Below, piece by piece: positions 1 to 8,958 of a stretch of 64,000 nucleotides of DNA. Below the pieces are notes generated by a model. It was not told the DNA's origin. It made no database searches and saw nothing but the letters and a program-made list of their open reading frames with translations. This DNA is from Thermomonas flagellata (GTDB lineage: Bacteria; Pseudomonadota; Gammaproteobacteria; Xanthomonadales; Xanthomonadaceae), in assembly GCF_022419185.1 (NCBI RefSeq), contig NZ_JAJOZK010000002.1, forward strand, positions 195,104 through 259,103, in the 5' to 3' direction. Both the position numbers and the translations under genes were made by a program. Every line of letters begins with the position of its first letter. Within the stretch, counting starts at the first letter, position 1.

Positions 1-466
1 AGGCGCGGTAGGCGGCGGCGTCGCGCAGCTCGGCGCGCGCCATGAAGTCCAGGTCCGACCAGAACGCGCTGTCGGAATTGAACGGCATCTCGTACTCGCG
101 CAGGCGCAGCGCCGCCGCCATGTGCGCGATCTGCGGCCGGTACACCGCGTAGTTCAGGCGCTCGCCGGGCGAGAGCGCGGCCACGTCGATCGCCTCCAGC
201 CGGCGCAGCACGTCCTCGAGATAGGCCAGGCGCGCCGCCTGCGCGGGCGCGCCGACGTCGGGCAGGCGGTCGGCCGGGGCGGCGGCGGGGTCGGCGTCCT
301 CGCCCCAGGCCGGGGCCTGCTGCTGGCGCCACGCCCATTCGGCCTGGTAGAGCGCACGCAGCGCGGCGTCCGCGGCCTGGGTGCGCTCTGTGTCCTGGGC
401 GAAGGCGGGCGCGCAGCCGCCCAGCAGCAGCCCGCCCAGCAGCAGGATCCACAGCCCTCGACGCAT
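1..466 (-). CDS. DUF885 family lipoprotein (partial, N-terminal part)
   Basis: The gene runs off the left edge; about 155 N-terminal codons are present. The start at 464-466 is followed by a signal peptide MRRGLWILLLGGLLLGGC with lipobox LGGC, so a lipoprotein is likely; an alternative signal peptidase I site (AFA-Q) lies just after it. The segment EMPFNSDSAFWSDLDF matches the signature near the start of DUF885 proteins, a family of unknown function with a metallopeptidase-like helical fold. It lies downstream of the RND efflux operon on the same strand after a gap of under 60 bp, so it could be co-transcribed. The function is not established. Confidence 0.75.
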   Translation of the reverse strand, partial: MRRGLWILLLGGLLLGGCAPAFAQDTERTQAADAALRALYQAEWAWRQQQAPAWGEDADPAAAPADRLPDVGAPAQAARLAYLEDVLRRLEAIDVAALSPGERLNYAVYRPQIAHMAAALRLREYEMPFNSDSAFWSDLDFMARAELRDAAAYRA

Positions 467-524
467 TCCCGGCCTCCGCATCCGACCGCCGGCAGCCTAG
501 CATCCGCGCGAGGGGCGGCGGGGT

Positions 525-1787
525 TCACTCGCGCGGGTGGCCATCGGCCTCGTCGGCGTTGTCGTGCCACAGCTCGTGGCTGTCGATGCGCACCCGCAGC
601 GCCGCTTCCAGCGCGTCCAGCCGGCTGCGTACTTCGGCCGCGCGGGCCTGGCGCGCGCTGCGCTGCGCCAGCAGCCATTCCGCCAGCGGCGCCTCGCCCA
701 GCTCCCAGGCGCGGCGAGTGCGCGCGGCGGCCGCGTCCTGTGCGGCGGCGGCGCCCTGCATCGCCCGCCATTCGGCATGCCGGGTCTCGGCGAGGTCGGC
801 GGTCGCCTGCGCCTCGCGCGCGATCATCCGGCGCACCCCGTCGGCTTCGGCCTCGGCCATGTCGGCGCGTGCGGCCTCGCGTGCGGCGACGTCGCGGCGG
901 TAGCGCCCGCCGAGCGGCATCGACACCACCAGCCCGACCGCGCGCTCGGCGCCGCCGCGGTCGTCGAGCACGCGCAGGCCGAGGCTCGGGTCGGGCAGGC
1001 GGTCGGCGCGCGCGCGCGCGGCCAGCGCCTGCTGGTGCAGGGCCTGCTGGCGGGCGATGCCGATCTCGTGGCTGCGCGCGATGATCAGGTCGCGCCAGTA
1101 ACCGGGACCGCCCGGCAGCGGCGCCGGATCCGGCAGCGCCGGCAGCGCCTCCGGCAGTGGCAGGCCGGGATAGGTGGCGGCCAGCGCCTTGCGCGCGGCC
1201 TCCGCCTCGCCGGCGGCGCGCACCGCTTCGGCCTGCGCCTGCGCCAGTTCGGCGTCCATCTGCTCCAGTTCGCGGCGGGCGGCGTCACCCAGCTGCACCC
1301 GCCGCGCCAGCGCCGCGCGCGCCTGCTGCAGCAGTTCCAGCTGTCCCTGCGCCGCCTGCGCCAGCGCGCGTGCGCGCAGCCAGCCCATCCAGTCCTGGCC
1401 GAGCCGGCGCGCGGCCTGGTGGGTGGCGTCGTCGATCCCGAGCCGGGCCGCGGTCAGCGCGGTCGCGCCGATCTCGCGGTCGAGCGCGGCCTTGCCCGGC
1501 AGGCGGATGCGGCGGCTGAGCTGGCCCTCGAACTCGCGGTAGCGCAGGTTCGGATCCACGCTGCGCCGCTGCGGGATGAGGACGGCCTCCCACTCGTTGC
1601 TGCCGGCCGCCAGCGCGCGCGCATCGGCCGCGGCCGCCTGCGCGGCGGCGTCGGCGGCACGCACCTCCGGCTGCGCCAGCAGCGCGCGCAGGGCCAGATC
1701 CTCCGGCGGCAGGAAATCGGGCTCGGTGGCCCGGGCCGCGGGCAGCGCGAGCGCCAGCGCCAGCAGGAGGATGCGATGCCGGCTCAT
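525..1787 (-). CDS. Outer-membrane channel of a heavy-metal RND efflux system (CusC/CzcC-like)
   Basis: A 420-residue TolC-type outer-membrane efflux protein, the exit duct of a tripartite CBA pump. The start MSRHRILLLALALALPAARA gives a signal peptide, and its ATG overlaps the TGA of the upstream DUF3240 gene (ATGA), which fixes the start. Long Ala/Arg/Glu-rich helical stretches, repeated in two halves, are typical of the coiled-coil barrel of this family. It is the last gene of the four-gene run fusion protein-pump-DUF3240-channel. The C-terminus is His/Asp-rich (HELWHDNADEADGHPRE), which could touch metal, but that is inference. Metal specificity cannot be read from this component. Confidence 0.88.
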   Translation of the reverse strand: MSRHRILLLALALALPAARATEPDFLPPEDLALRALLAQPEVRAADAAAQAAAADARALAAGSNEWEAVLIPQRRSVDPNLRYREFEGQLSRRIRLPGKAALDREIGATALTAARLGIDDATHQAARRLGQDWMGWLRARALAQAAQGQLELLQQARAALARRVQLGDAARRELEQMDAELAQAQAEAVRAAGEAEAARKALAATYPGLPLPEALPALPDPAPLPGGPGYWRDLIIARSHEIGIARQQALHQQALAARARADRLPDPSLGLRVLDDRGGAERAVGLVVSMPLGGRYRRDVAAREAARADMAEAEADGVRRMIAREAQATADLAETRHAEWRAMQGAAAAQDAAAARTRRAWELGEAPLAEWLLAQRSARQARAAEVRSRLDALEAALRVRIDSHELWHDNADEADGHPRE

Positions 1788-2089
1788 GCCAGCCGCCCCG
1801 CGGCCAGCACCGGCTCGGTCCACCAGCGCACGTCGGTGGCCGCCACCTGCGCGCGCAACGCGTCCAGCGCGGTTTCCACCTGCTCGGGCGCGATCAGCAT
1901 CCACAGCACCCGCCGCTGCACGCGCCCGCGCACGCGCTCGGCGGTGGAGGCGCGCGCGAAGTCGTGGGCATGCCCCTCGGCGCGCACCAGGGTGTAGCCG
2001 GGCAGGCCGGGGTGGGCGGTGAGGGCATCGGTCACGGCATCCTCCAGCCGCGGCGGAAAGACCAGGGTCAGGCGTACCAGGGCACTCAT
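1784..2089 (-). CDS. DUF3240 family protein in metal efflux operon
   Basis: A small soluble protein of 101 residues (MSALVRLTLVFPPRLEDAV...), recognised as DUF3240-like from its length, its beta-strand start, its PII-like ferredoxin-fold pattern and its position in a cation-efflux operon. The start overlaps the pump stop codon and the stop overlaps the channel start (ATGA on both sides), so it is translated in lockstep with both neighbours. Small proteins of this family often sit in CBA efflux operons of betaproteobacteria and Xanthomonadaceae. A regulatory or metal-sensing role is plausible, but nothing in the sequence proves it. Confidence 0.75.
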   Translation of the reverse strand: MSALVRLTLVFPPRLEDAVTDALTAHPGLPGYTLVRAEGHAHDFARASTAERVRGRVQRRVLWMLIAPEQVETALDALRAQVAATDVRWWTEPVLAAGRLA

Positions 2090-5000
2090 GCGGACGCTCC
2101 GGCAGGGGCCGCCGGTGGCTGTCCGAAGCGGCGGTACAGCAGCGGCAGCAGCAGCAGGGTCAGGGCGGTGGAGCTCACCAGCCCGCCGATCACCACGATG
2201 GCCAATGGGCGCTGGATCTCGGAGCCGGGGCCGCTGGCCAACAGCAGCGGCACCAGCCCGAACGCGGTGATGCTGGCGGTCATCAGCACCGGGCGCAGCC
2301 GGCGCAGCGCGCCCTCGCGCACCACCCGCGCGAGCGGCAGGCCCTGCGCGTGCAGCTGGTTGAAGTGCGCCACCAGCACCAGCCCGTTGAGCACGGCGAT
2401 GCCGAGCAGGGCGATGAAGCCGACCGAGGCCGGCACCGACAGGTATTGCCCGGCCAGCCACAGCGCGAGGATGCCGCCGACCAGCGCGAACGGGATGTTG
2501 CCGAGGATCAAGAGCGCCTGGCGCGCCGAGCCGAAGGTCATGAACAGCACCACGAAGATCAGCCCGAGCGCGACCGGCACCACCAGCCCGAGGCGCGCGG
2601 CGGCGCGCTGCTGGTTCTCGAACTGGCCGCCCCACACCAGCCGGTAGCCGGGCGGCAGCGGCACTTGGCGCGCTACCGCGGCGCGCGCCTCGGCGACGAA
2701 GCCGACCAGGTCGCGCCCGCTGACGTTGGCCTGGATCAGGGCGAAGCGCGAGCCGCCCTCGCGCCGCACCGCCACCGGGCCGGTGGCCGACGCGACCGTG
2801 GCCAGCGCCGCCAGCGGGATGTCGCCGCTGCCGTCGCCGCGCGCCAGCAGGCCTTGGCCGAAGCGCGCGGCCGAGGCGCGCAGGCCGGCATCGCCGCGCA
2901 CCAGGATCGGGGTGCGCTTGTCCGGCTCGATCACGCTGCCGGCGCGCATGCCCTCCAGCTGCGCGCGCAGCTCGTCCTGCACCGCGGTCACGCTCAGCCC
3001 GGCGCGGCCGGCGGCCTGCGGGTCCACCCGCACCTGCAGGTACTGCACGTGGTCGGCGGCCTGGGTCAGCACGTCCTGCGCGCCGCGGATGCCCTCCAGG
3101 GTGGCGGCGATGCGCGCGGACAGCTCGCCCAGGGTCTGAAGGTCCGGCCCGAACACCTTGATCGCCACGTCGCCGCGGCTGCCGGTCAGCATCTCCGACA
3201 CCCGCATCTCGATCGGCTGGGTGAAGCCGTAGTCCAGGCCCGGGAAATCCGCCATCACCTTGCGGATGCGCTCGGCCAGCGCCTGCTTGTCCGGCACCTG
3301 CCACTGATCGCGCGGGGCCAGCTGCATGAACATGTCGGTCTCGTTCAGGCCCATCGGGTCCAGCCCGAGTTCGTCCGAGCCGGCGCGCGCGATGACGTGG
3401 CGCACCTCCGGCACCCGCGCCAGGATCGCGCGCGCCACCGCGTCGTCGGTCGCCAGCGAGGCCGGCAGGCTGATCGACGGTGGCTTCTGCAGCTGCAGCA
3501 GGAGGTCGCCTTCGTCCATGGTCGGCATGAAGGTCTTGCCGGTGCCCAGCCAGGCCAGCACGCCCAGCACCAGGGCGCCGCCGGCGGCGGCCAGCGCCAG
3601 CCGCGGGCGCCGCAGCGCGCCGTCCAGCAGCGGCTGGTACAGCGCGTGCACCCGCCGCATCAGCCACGGCTCGCCGTGCGCGCGTTCCTTCAGCAGCAGC
3701 GAGGCCAGCACCGGCACCAGGGTCAGCGACAGCAGTAGCGAGGCGCCCAGCGCGAACACGATGGTCAGCGCGACCGGCGCGAACAGCTTGCCCTCCAGCC
3801 CCTGCAGGGTCAGCAGCGGCATGAAGGTGAGGCAGATGATGAGGATGCCGGCGGCGACCGGCACCGCCACCTCGCGGGTGGCGGCGTATACCCGGTGCAG
3901 GCGCGGCAGGTGCGCGCCCGGCGCATGCGGGTCGAGCCGGCTGACCGCGTTCTCCACCACCACCACCGCGGCGTCCACCAGCATGCCGATCGCGATCGCC
4001 AGCCCGCCCAGGCTCATCAGGTTGGCGCTCATCCCGGTCAGCCGCATCAGCAGGAAGGTGGCCAGCGCCGCGAACGGCAGCATCAGCGCCACCACCAGCG
4101 CCGCGCGCAGCTCGCCGAGGAACAGCAGCAGCAGCACCACCACCAGCACGGTGGCCTCCAGCAGGGCGTGCTCGACGGTGCCGACCGCGCGCTGGATCAG
4201 GCTGCTGCGGTCGTAGAACGGCACGATCCGCACCCCCGGCGGCAGGCTCGGGGCGAGCTCGTCCAGGCGCTGGCGCACCGCCGCCACCAGCGCCGAGGCG
4301 TCCGCCCCGCGCAGCGCGACCACGATGCCTTCCACCGCCTCGCCCTTGCCGTCGCGGGTGACCGCGCCGTAGCGGGTCAGGGCGTCCACCCGCACCTGCG
4401 CCACGTCGCCGACCCGCACCAGCGGCGGGCCGTCGCGCACCGGCAGCGCGGCGATGTCGGCGGCGTCGCGCAGCGCGCCCTCCACGCGCACGATCAGGGT
4501 CTCCTCGCCGGCGTCCACCCGCCCGGCGCCGTCGTTGCGGTTGTTGCGTTCGATCGCCTGCGCGAGGTCGGCGTGGCTCAGCCCGGCCTGCGCCAGCTTG
4601 GCTGGGTCCGGCACCACCACGAAGCTGCGTGCCTGCCCGCCGAGCACGTTGACGTCCGCCACCCCGGGCAGGGTGCGCAGCGCCGGGCGCAGGGTCCAGT
4701 CGAGCAGGGTGCGGCGCTGGGCCAGGGTCAGGCCGCCGCCCTCGATGGTGAACATGTACACGTCCGACAGCGGGGTCGAGATCGGCGCCAGCCCGCCGTC
4801 CACCCCCGCCGGCAGCTGCGGCGCGACCGCGGCGTAGCGCTCGGCCACCTGCTGGCGCGCCCAGTACACGTCGGTGCCTTCCTCGAAGTCGAGGGTGAGG
4901 TCCGCGATCGCGTACTTGGCGGTCGAGCGCAGCATGGTCACCCGCGGGGTGCCGAGCAGCTCCATCTCCAGCGGCGCGATCACCCGCTGCTCCACTTCCT

Positions 5001-5175
5001 CCGGGGTCATGCCCGGGGCCTTCAGGATCAGCTTGACCTGCGCCGGCGAGATGTCCGGGAAGGCGTCGATCGGCAGGCGTGCGAACGCCCACGCCCCGGC
5101 CAGCGCCAGCCCGAGCGCGGCGAGCAGGACCAGCAGGCGCTGGCGCAGCGAGAATTCGGTCAGGCGCGCGAGCAC
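2086..5175 (-). CDS. Heavy-metal efflux RND pump (HME family, CusA/CzcA-like)
   Basis: A 1029-residue inner-membrane proton/metal antiporter, the usual size for HME-RND pumps. Visible hallmarks are the N-terminal helix followed by PIDAFPDISPAQV, the porter-domain start APGMTPEEVEQRVIAPLE, the TM4 motif GGLAIAIGMLVDAAVVVVEN, and TFMPTMDEGDLLLQL after TM6. Two halves, each a periplasmic loop followed by a six-helix membrane block, can be followed. The TM4 motif is nearer the CusA form (AIAIGxMVDAAIVMIEN) than the DFGxxVDG form of CzcA, so Cu/Ag or another substrate is as likely as Zn/Co/Cd; I do not assign a metal. It starts 10 bp after the fusion protein gene, and its stop overlaps the DUF3240 start. 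Confidence 0.93.
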   Translation of the reverse strand: MLARLTEFSLRQRLLVLLAALGLALAGAWAFARLPIDAFPDISPAQVKLILKAPGMTPEEVEQRVIAPLEMELLGTPRVTMLRSTAKYAIADLTLDFEEGTDVYWARQQVAERYAAVAPQLPAGVDGGLAPISTPLSDVYMFTIEGGGLTLAQRRTLLDWTLRPALRTLPGVADVNVLGGQARSFVVVPDPAKLAQAGLSHADLAQAIERNNRNDGAGRVDAGEETLIVRVEGALRDAADIAALPVRDGPPLVRVGDVAQVRVDALTRYGAVTRDGKGEAVEGIVVALRGADASALVAAVRQRLDELAPSLPPGVRIVPFYDRSSLIQRAVGTVEHALLEATVLVVVLLLLFLGELRAALVVALMLPFAALATFLLMRLTGMSANLMSLGGLAIAIGMLVDAAVVVVENAVSRLDPHAPGAHLPRLHRVYAATREVAVPVAAGILIICLTFMPLLTLQGLEGKLFAPVALTIVFALGASLLLSLTLVPVLASLLLKERAHGEPWLMRRVHALYQPLLDGALRRPRLALAAAGGALVLGVLAWLGTGKTFMPTMDEGDLLLQLQKPPSISLPASLATDDAVARAILARVPEVRHVIARAGSDELGLDPMGLNETDMFMQLAPRDQWQVPDKQALAERIRKVMADFPGLDYGFTQPIEMRVSEMLTGSRGDVAIKVFGPDLQTLGELSARIAATLEGIRGAQDVLTQAADHVQYLQVRVDPQAAGRAGLSVTAVQDELRAQLEGMRAGSVIEPDKRTPILVRGDAGLRASAARFGQGLLARGDGSGDIPLAALATVASATGPVAVRREGGSRFALIQANVSGRDLVGFVAEARAAVARQVPLPPGYRLVWGGQFENQQRAAARLGLVVPVALGLIFVVLFMTFGSARQALLILGNIPFALVGGILALWLAGQYLSVPASVGFIALLGIAVLNGLVLVAHFNQLHAQGLPLARVVREGALRRLRPVLMTASITAFGLVPLLLASGPGSEIQRPLAIVVIGGLVSSTALTLLLLPLLYRRFGQPPAAPAGASA

Positions 5176-5185
5176 GGTGCCGCCC

Positions 5186-6322
5186 TCAGCGCGTGCTGGC
5201 CGGCTGCGGCGGCGGCAGCAGCGCCTTCAGCGCCGCGGTGCCGCGCACCACCACCTGCATGCCCGGGCGCAGCCCCGGCGCCAGCACCACCGCCTGGCCG
5301 TCGGCGCTGCCGAGCACCTGCGCCACCGGCAGCGCGCGGAAGCGCTCGCCTTGGCGCACGAACGCGACTTGCCCGGCGCCTTCCGGCAGCAGCGCCGCGG
5401 CCGGCAGCGCCAGCGCACCGGCCGGCGCCGGCAGCAGCAGGGTCGCTTCCAGCCGGGTGCCCGGCAGCAGCCCGTCGGCGGTCTCCAGGCGCGCGCGCAG
5501 CGGCAGTTGCTGGCTGGCCGGGTCGAGGTCGGCGCCGACCGCCACCACCTGCGCACGCTGGCCGTCGCCCAGGCGCAGCGCCAACCCCGGCGCCAGCTGT
5601 GCGCGCAGCGCGGCCGGCACCGCGACCGCCACGTCGACCCGCGCCGGATCGGCGATCAGGAGCGCCGCGGCCTGTGCCGGCAGCGGATCGCCGGGGCGCA
5701 CCATCCGCCGCAGCACGCGCCCGGCGAGCGGCGCCAGCAGTTCGACCTCGCCGCCGGCGGCCAGCCGCACCCGTGCCCCGGCCAGCGCATCCTGCGCGCG
5801 CGCCAGCTCCGCCTGCGCGCTGCGCGCCTGGGCCTGGCTCTGCGCGTTGCGCGCGGCCGGGATGATGCCTTCCGCCAACAGCTGCGCATCGCGCCGGGCC
5901 TGCTGCGCGGCGACCCCGGCCTCGGCCGCGGCGCGCGCCAGTTCGGCGCCGGCGCGCAGCGCCTCCGCGCTGCGCAGGCGTAGCACCGGCTGCCCGGCGC
6001 GCACCGCCACGCCCTCGTGCACCAGCACCGCGCTGACCGTGCCGGCCCACGGCGTCACCACCTGCTGGCTGGCCTCCAGCGGCGCCTCGACCTGTGCCGG
6101 CAGGCCCGGCACCGGCACCTCGCGCGCGGCCTGCACGTCGGCCAGCGCGATCCCGAGCGCCTGCACCTGCGACGGCGCCAGCTGCACGCTGCCGTCCGCC
6201 GCGGCCTGCGGGGCGAGCGGCTCGCTCGCCGCCTCGCCGCGCGGCCACAGCCGCCAGCCGAGCAGGGCGAGGATCACCGCCGCCACGGCGAGCCCGGCGG
6301 CACGACGCAGGCGCGGGCTCAC
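5186..6322 (-). CDS. RND efflux membrane fusion protein (CusB/CzcB-like)
   Basis: A 378-residue periplasmic adaptor linking the pump to the outer-membrane channel. The start is GTG with a GGAGG ribosome site about 7 nt upstream. An N-terminal membrane anchor (residues 8-25) is followed by a lipoyl-like half (VVTPWAGTVSAVLVHEGVAV), an alpha-hairpin rich in Ala, Glu and Gln (about 115-170), the second lipoyl half, and beta-barrel/MP domains. There is no obvious Met- or His-rich N-terminal metal chaperone segment. It is the first gene of the efflux operon; the 244-bp gap upstream should hold the promoter. The two-component genes upstream on the same strand are candidate regulators. Confidence 0.88.
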   Translation of the reverse strand: MSPRLRRAAGLAVAAVILALLGWRLWPRGEAASEPLAPQAAADGSVQLAPSQVQALGIALADVQAAREVPVPGLPAQVEAPLEASQQVVTPWAGTVSAVLVHEGVAVRAGQPVLRLRSAEALRAGAELARAAAEAGVAAQQARRDAQLLAEGIIPAARNAQSQAQARSAQAELARAQDALAGARVRLAAGGEVELLAPLAGRVLRRMVRPGDPLPAQAAALLIADPARVDVAVAVPAALRAQLAPGLALRLGDGQRAQVVAVGADLDPASQQLPLRARLETADGLLPGTRLEATLLLPAPAGALALPAAALLPEGAGQVAFVRQGERFRALPVAQVLGSADGQAVVLAPGLRPGMQVVVRGTAALKALLPPPQPASTR

Positions 6323-6566
6323 GGCCGGCCTCCGCGGCGGCAGTGGGAAACGGGACGGACGAACGGGCGCGGCATGGCGAGGCTCGCGGCAGGGGATCCA
6401 CGGCCAGCCTGCCGCGGCAGGCTTTGGGCTTGCTTAAGGACCGCCGGGCGTGCGCGCGCTCCGCCGTCCGTCCCGCGCCTGGCGCGGGATGCGCGCGGGC
6501 AGGCAAGCCCGTCGGTGGTTCGACGGGCTCACCCCGAACGCGAAAGGCGCGCCACGCATGCGGCGC

Positions 6567-7937
6567 TCACAGCGCCGGCAGCGGGCCGATGCGCGCGTGC
6601 AGGTGGCCGTCCTCCAGCGCGAACCCGAGCGTGATCCCGAGCGCGTCGGCCAGCGCCCGGCACAGGGCGAGGCCGAGGCCGGCGTGCAGCGCGGTGCCGC
6701 CCTCGGCCTCGCGCCGCCAGAAGCGCTCGCCGAAGTGGGCGACGTCGTCCGCGCCGAGGTCGGGGGCGGGATTGGCGATGTCCAGCTGCCAGCCGGCGGG
6801 GGTGCGCCACAGGTGCAGGTGCAGGAGGCTGCCGGCCGGGGCGTAGTCGATCGCGTTGTCCAGCAGGTTGCTGGCCAGCCGCTCGAGCATCCCGGCATCG
6901 CCCAGGGCCCAGGCGGTGTCCGGCACGGTCGTGGTCGCGCGCAGCCCGCGCGCGGCCAGGCGCGGCGCGGCCGCCGCCAGCAGGGCGCGCAGCAGCGCGG
7001 CCAGTTCGACCGGGTCGGCGGCGGGGCGCTCCAGCCCGGACTCGACCCGCGCCAGTACCAGCAGCGATTCGATGCTGCGCTGCATGCGCCGGCCGGCCTC
7101 GAGCATCGCCTGCAGCGCGCTGCGCGCCGGCGCCTCGCGCAGCTGCGGCAGGGCGGCCTCGGCGCTGGCCTGGATTTCCGCGACCGGGGTGCGCAGCTCG
7201 TGCGCGAGGTCGCGCGCGAAGCGGCGCTCGCGCTGGGCCGCCTCGCGCAGGCGCTCCATCGCCGCGTGCAGGCTGCGTGCGAACGGCTGCAGTTCGCGCG
7301 GCAAATCGGCCGGCGGCGGCGCCGGGGTGTCGGCATCCACCGCCGCCAGATCCGCGCGCAGGCCCTCGAGCAGGCCGAAGCTGCGCCCGACCAGCCAGAC
7401 CGCGAGCACCACCACCGCCAGCAGGGCCAGCCCGATGCCGAGCATCAGCAGGGCGTGCACGCGGCGTTCCACCGCGTCCCAGTGCGCGCGCTCGGTGCCG
7501 ACCACCAGCCGGGTGCCGGCGACCGGATCGAGCGTGCGCGCCAGCAGGCGGCCGGGATGGCCGTCCGGCAGGCCGGCGTCGTAGAACGCCGGCAGCCGCG
7601 TGCCGGCGCGCGGCGGCGGCAGCAGCAGGCCGCGGCTGTTGGGCGAGGTCGCCAGCACCCGCCCGTCGCCGGCGTACACGGTGAAGAACTCGGTGTGGCC
7701 GTCCTCCTGGTAGTCCGGCAGCGGCAGGTCGGCGCCGTGCCGCTGCAGGGCGTGGGTGATGACCTCGGCGCGCAGCGCCAGGCCCTGGTCGAGGTGGGCA
7801 TAGATCTCGCGGTCGATCAGGGTGTCCAGCAGCACGAACAGCAGCGCCAGCACCGCGCCGGCGACCAGCGCCAGCTGCCAGGCCAGGCGCCGGCGCAGCG
7901 ACCAGCCGGCGCGGGCGGACGGCGCGGCGGCGCTCAT
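6567..7937 (-). CDS. Two-component sensor histidine kinase
   Basis: A 456-residue membrane sensor of the QseC/CusS type. TM helices lie at about 20-40 and 162-186 and flank a periplasmic loop of about 120 residues. The H-box is RDLAHELRTPVAEI with His246. The N-box NLLDNAIDYAP and G-box GLGLALCRALADAL are intact; the catalytic domain is slightly short, as in many CusS-like kinases. Its ATG overlaps the response-regulator TGA (ATGA). The loop has no diagnostic metal-binding cluster. The signal may be a metal, given the efflux operon 244 bp downstream, or a cationic peptide, given the lipid-A-type genes upstream; the sequence does not decide. Confidence 0.92.
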   Translation of the reverse strand: MSAAAPSARAGWSLRRRLAWQLALVAGAVLALLFVLLDTLIDREIYAHLDQGLALRAEVITHALQRHGADLPLPDYQEDGHTEFFTVYAGDGRVLATSPNSRGLLLPPPRAGTRLPAFYDAGLPDGHPGRLLARTLDPVAGTRLVVGTERAHWDAVERRVHALLMLGIGLALLAVVVLAVWLVGRSFGLLEGLRADLAAVDADTPAPPPADLPRELQPFARSLHAAMERLREAAQRERRFARDLAHELRTPVAEIQASAEAALPQLREAPARSALQAMLEAGRRMQRSIESLLVLARVESGLERPAADPVELAALLRALLAAAAPRLAARGLRATTTVPDTAWALGDAGMLERLASNLLDNAIDYAPAGSLLHLHLWRTPAGWQLDIANPAPDLGADDVAHFGERFWRREAEGGTALHAGLGLALCRALADALGITLGFALEDGHLHARIGPLPAL

Positions 7938-8599
7938 GGGATGGTGTAGCCGAAGCCGCGCCGGGTCTGGATCGGGTTGCCGGCGCCGGCGCGCGCCAGC
8001 TTGCCGCGCAGGGTGCTCAGGATCACCTCGATCACCTTGTCCGAGGCCTCGCTGGCGTGGTCGTACAGGCGCTCGAACAGCTGCGCGCGCGACAGCACCT
8101 GGCCGCGCTCGCGCAGCAGCACCTCCAGCAGCGCGTATTCCTTGGGCGAAAGGTCGAGGTCGCGGCCGGCATGGCGGGCCAGGCGCAGGCGCGGGTCCAG
8201 CTCCAGCGCGCCCAGCCGCAGCTGCGGCGGCTGCGCCTGCGGCGGCCGCCGCACCAGCGCGCGCAGGCGCGCGAGCAGCTCGTCCAGCGCGAACGGCTTG
8301 ACCAGGTAGTCGTCGGCGCCGGCGTCCAGCGCGCGCACGCGGTCGGACACCTGGTCGCGCGCCGACAGCACCAGCACCGGCACCGCGTCGCCGCGCGCGC
8401 GCAGGCGGGCGAGCAGGGCGAAGCCGTCCAGCCGCGGCAGCATCAGGTCGAGCACTAGCGCATCGTAGGCGTGCGCGTGCAGGTGCGCCAGCGCCTGCAT
8501 GCCGTCGGCGGCCAGGTCGCAGGCGTGCCCGGCGCGCTCCAGGTGGTCGTGCAGGGCCTGTCCGAGTACCGCCGAATCCTCCACCAGCAGCACCCGCAT
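7934..8599 (-). CDS. OmpR-family response regulator
   Basis: A 221-residue DNA-binding response regulator. The receiver domain (about 1-115) shows the acidic pair VEDS, phospho-acceptor Asp51 in LVLDLMLPRLDGF, the conserved Thr/Ser region LVLSARD and Lys in DYLVKPF. The C-terminal winged helix (about 125-220) has LSPKEYALLEVLL and ends TRRGFGYTIP, as in the PmrA/QseB/CusR class. It is translationally coupled to the kinase and starts 11 bp after the LabN-domain gene. It probably controls the downstream RND operon, the upstream glycosyltransferase genes, or both. Confidence 0.93.
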   Translation of the reverse strand: MRVLLVEDSAVLGQALHDHLERAGHACDLAADGMQALAHLHAHAYDALVLDLMLPRLDGFALLARLRARGDAVPVLVLSARDQVSDRVRALDAGADDYLVKPFALDELLARLRALVRRPPQAQPPQLRLGALELDPRLRLARHAGRDLDLSPKEYALLEVLLRERGQVLSRAQLFERLYDHASEASDKVIEVILSTLRGKLARAGAGNPIQTRRGFGYTIP

Positions 8600-8610
8600 C
8601 GGCGCTCCCC

Positions 8611-8958
8611 TCAGTGGCTGGCGCGGTCGCGCTTCCAGCCGCGGTGGCGGATGTCCAGGTACAGGCTGTAGCCGGCGGTGAACGCCGGGAACAGGTTCTG
8701 CAGGATGCCGACCGCGTCGTTCTTGCCGAAGATGAAGTAGCTGAGCGTCATCAGGCTGCCGACGATGCTCATGTACCAGAACAGGCGCGGGATCACCGGC
8801 TTGCGGTGGCGGCGGCTGGCGACGAACTGCACCAGCCAGCGCCCGCCGAACATCAGCGCGCCGACCAGGCCGATCAGCTTCCACGGGCTCATGTGGATGC
8901 CGGTCCATTCCAGCCACGGCAGCGGGGTGTCCATGAAGCCGGCAGGGGCGAGGATCAC
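8611..8958 (-). CDS. Small membrane protein with lipid-A biosynthesis N-terminal (LabN) domain
   Basis: A 115-residue membrane protein starting at a GTG that overlaps the TGA of the glycosyltransferase gene (GTGA); an ATG at 8934 is an alternative start. It has three hydrophobic segments, with WKLIGLVGALMFGGRWLVQF and the RLFWYMSIVGSLMTLSYFIF block typical of the LAB_N family (short proteins related to the N-terminus of some lipid-A-disaccharide synthases). Such proteins usually pair with a GT2 dolichol-phosphate-mannose-synthase-like enzyme, as here, in lipid A or cell-wall sugar transfer. The exact reaction is unknown. Confidence 0.82.
   Translation of the reverse strand: MILAPAGFMDTPLPWLEWTGIHMSPWKLIGLVGALMFGGRWLVQFVASRRHRKPVIPRLFWYMSIVGSLMTLSYFIFGKNDAVGILQNLFPAFTAGYSLYLDIRHRGWKRDRASH

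Noticed and set aside
6440-6566. REP-like inverted sequences between the kinase and the RND operon
   Set aside because: A short stem (TCCCGCG/CGCGGGA) and a TTCGACGGGCTCA-like string are present, but there is only one copy here, so a repeat family cannot be claimed.
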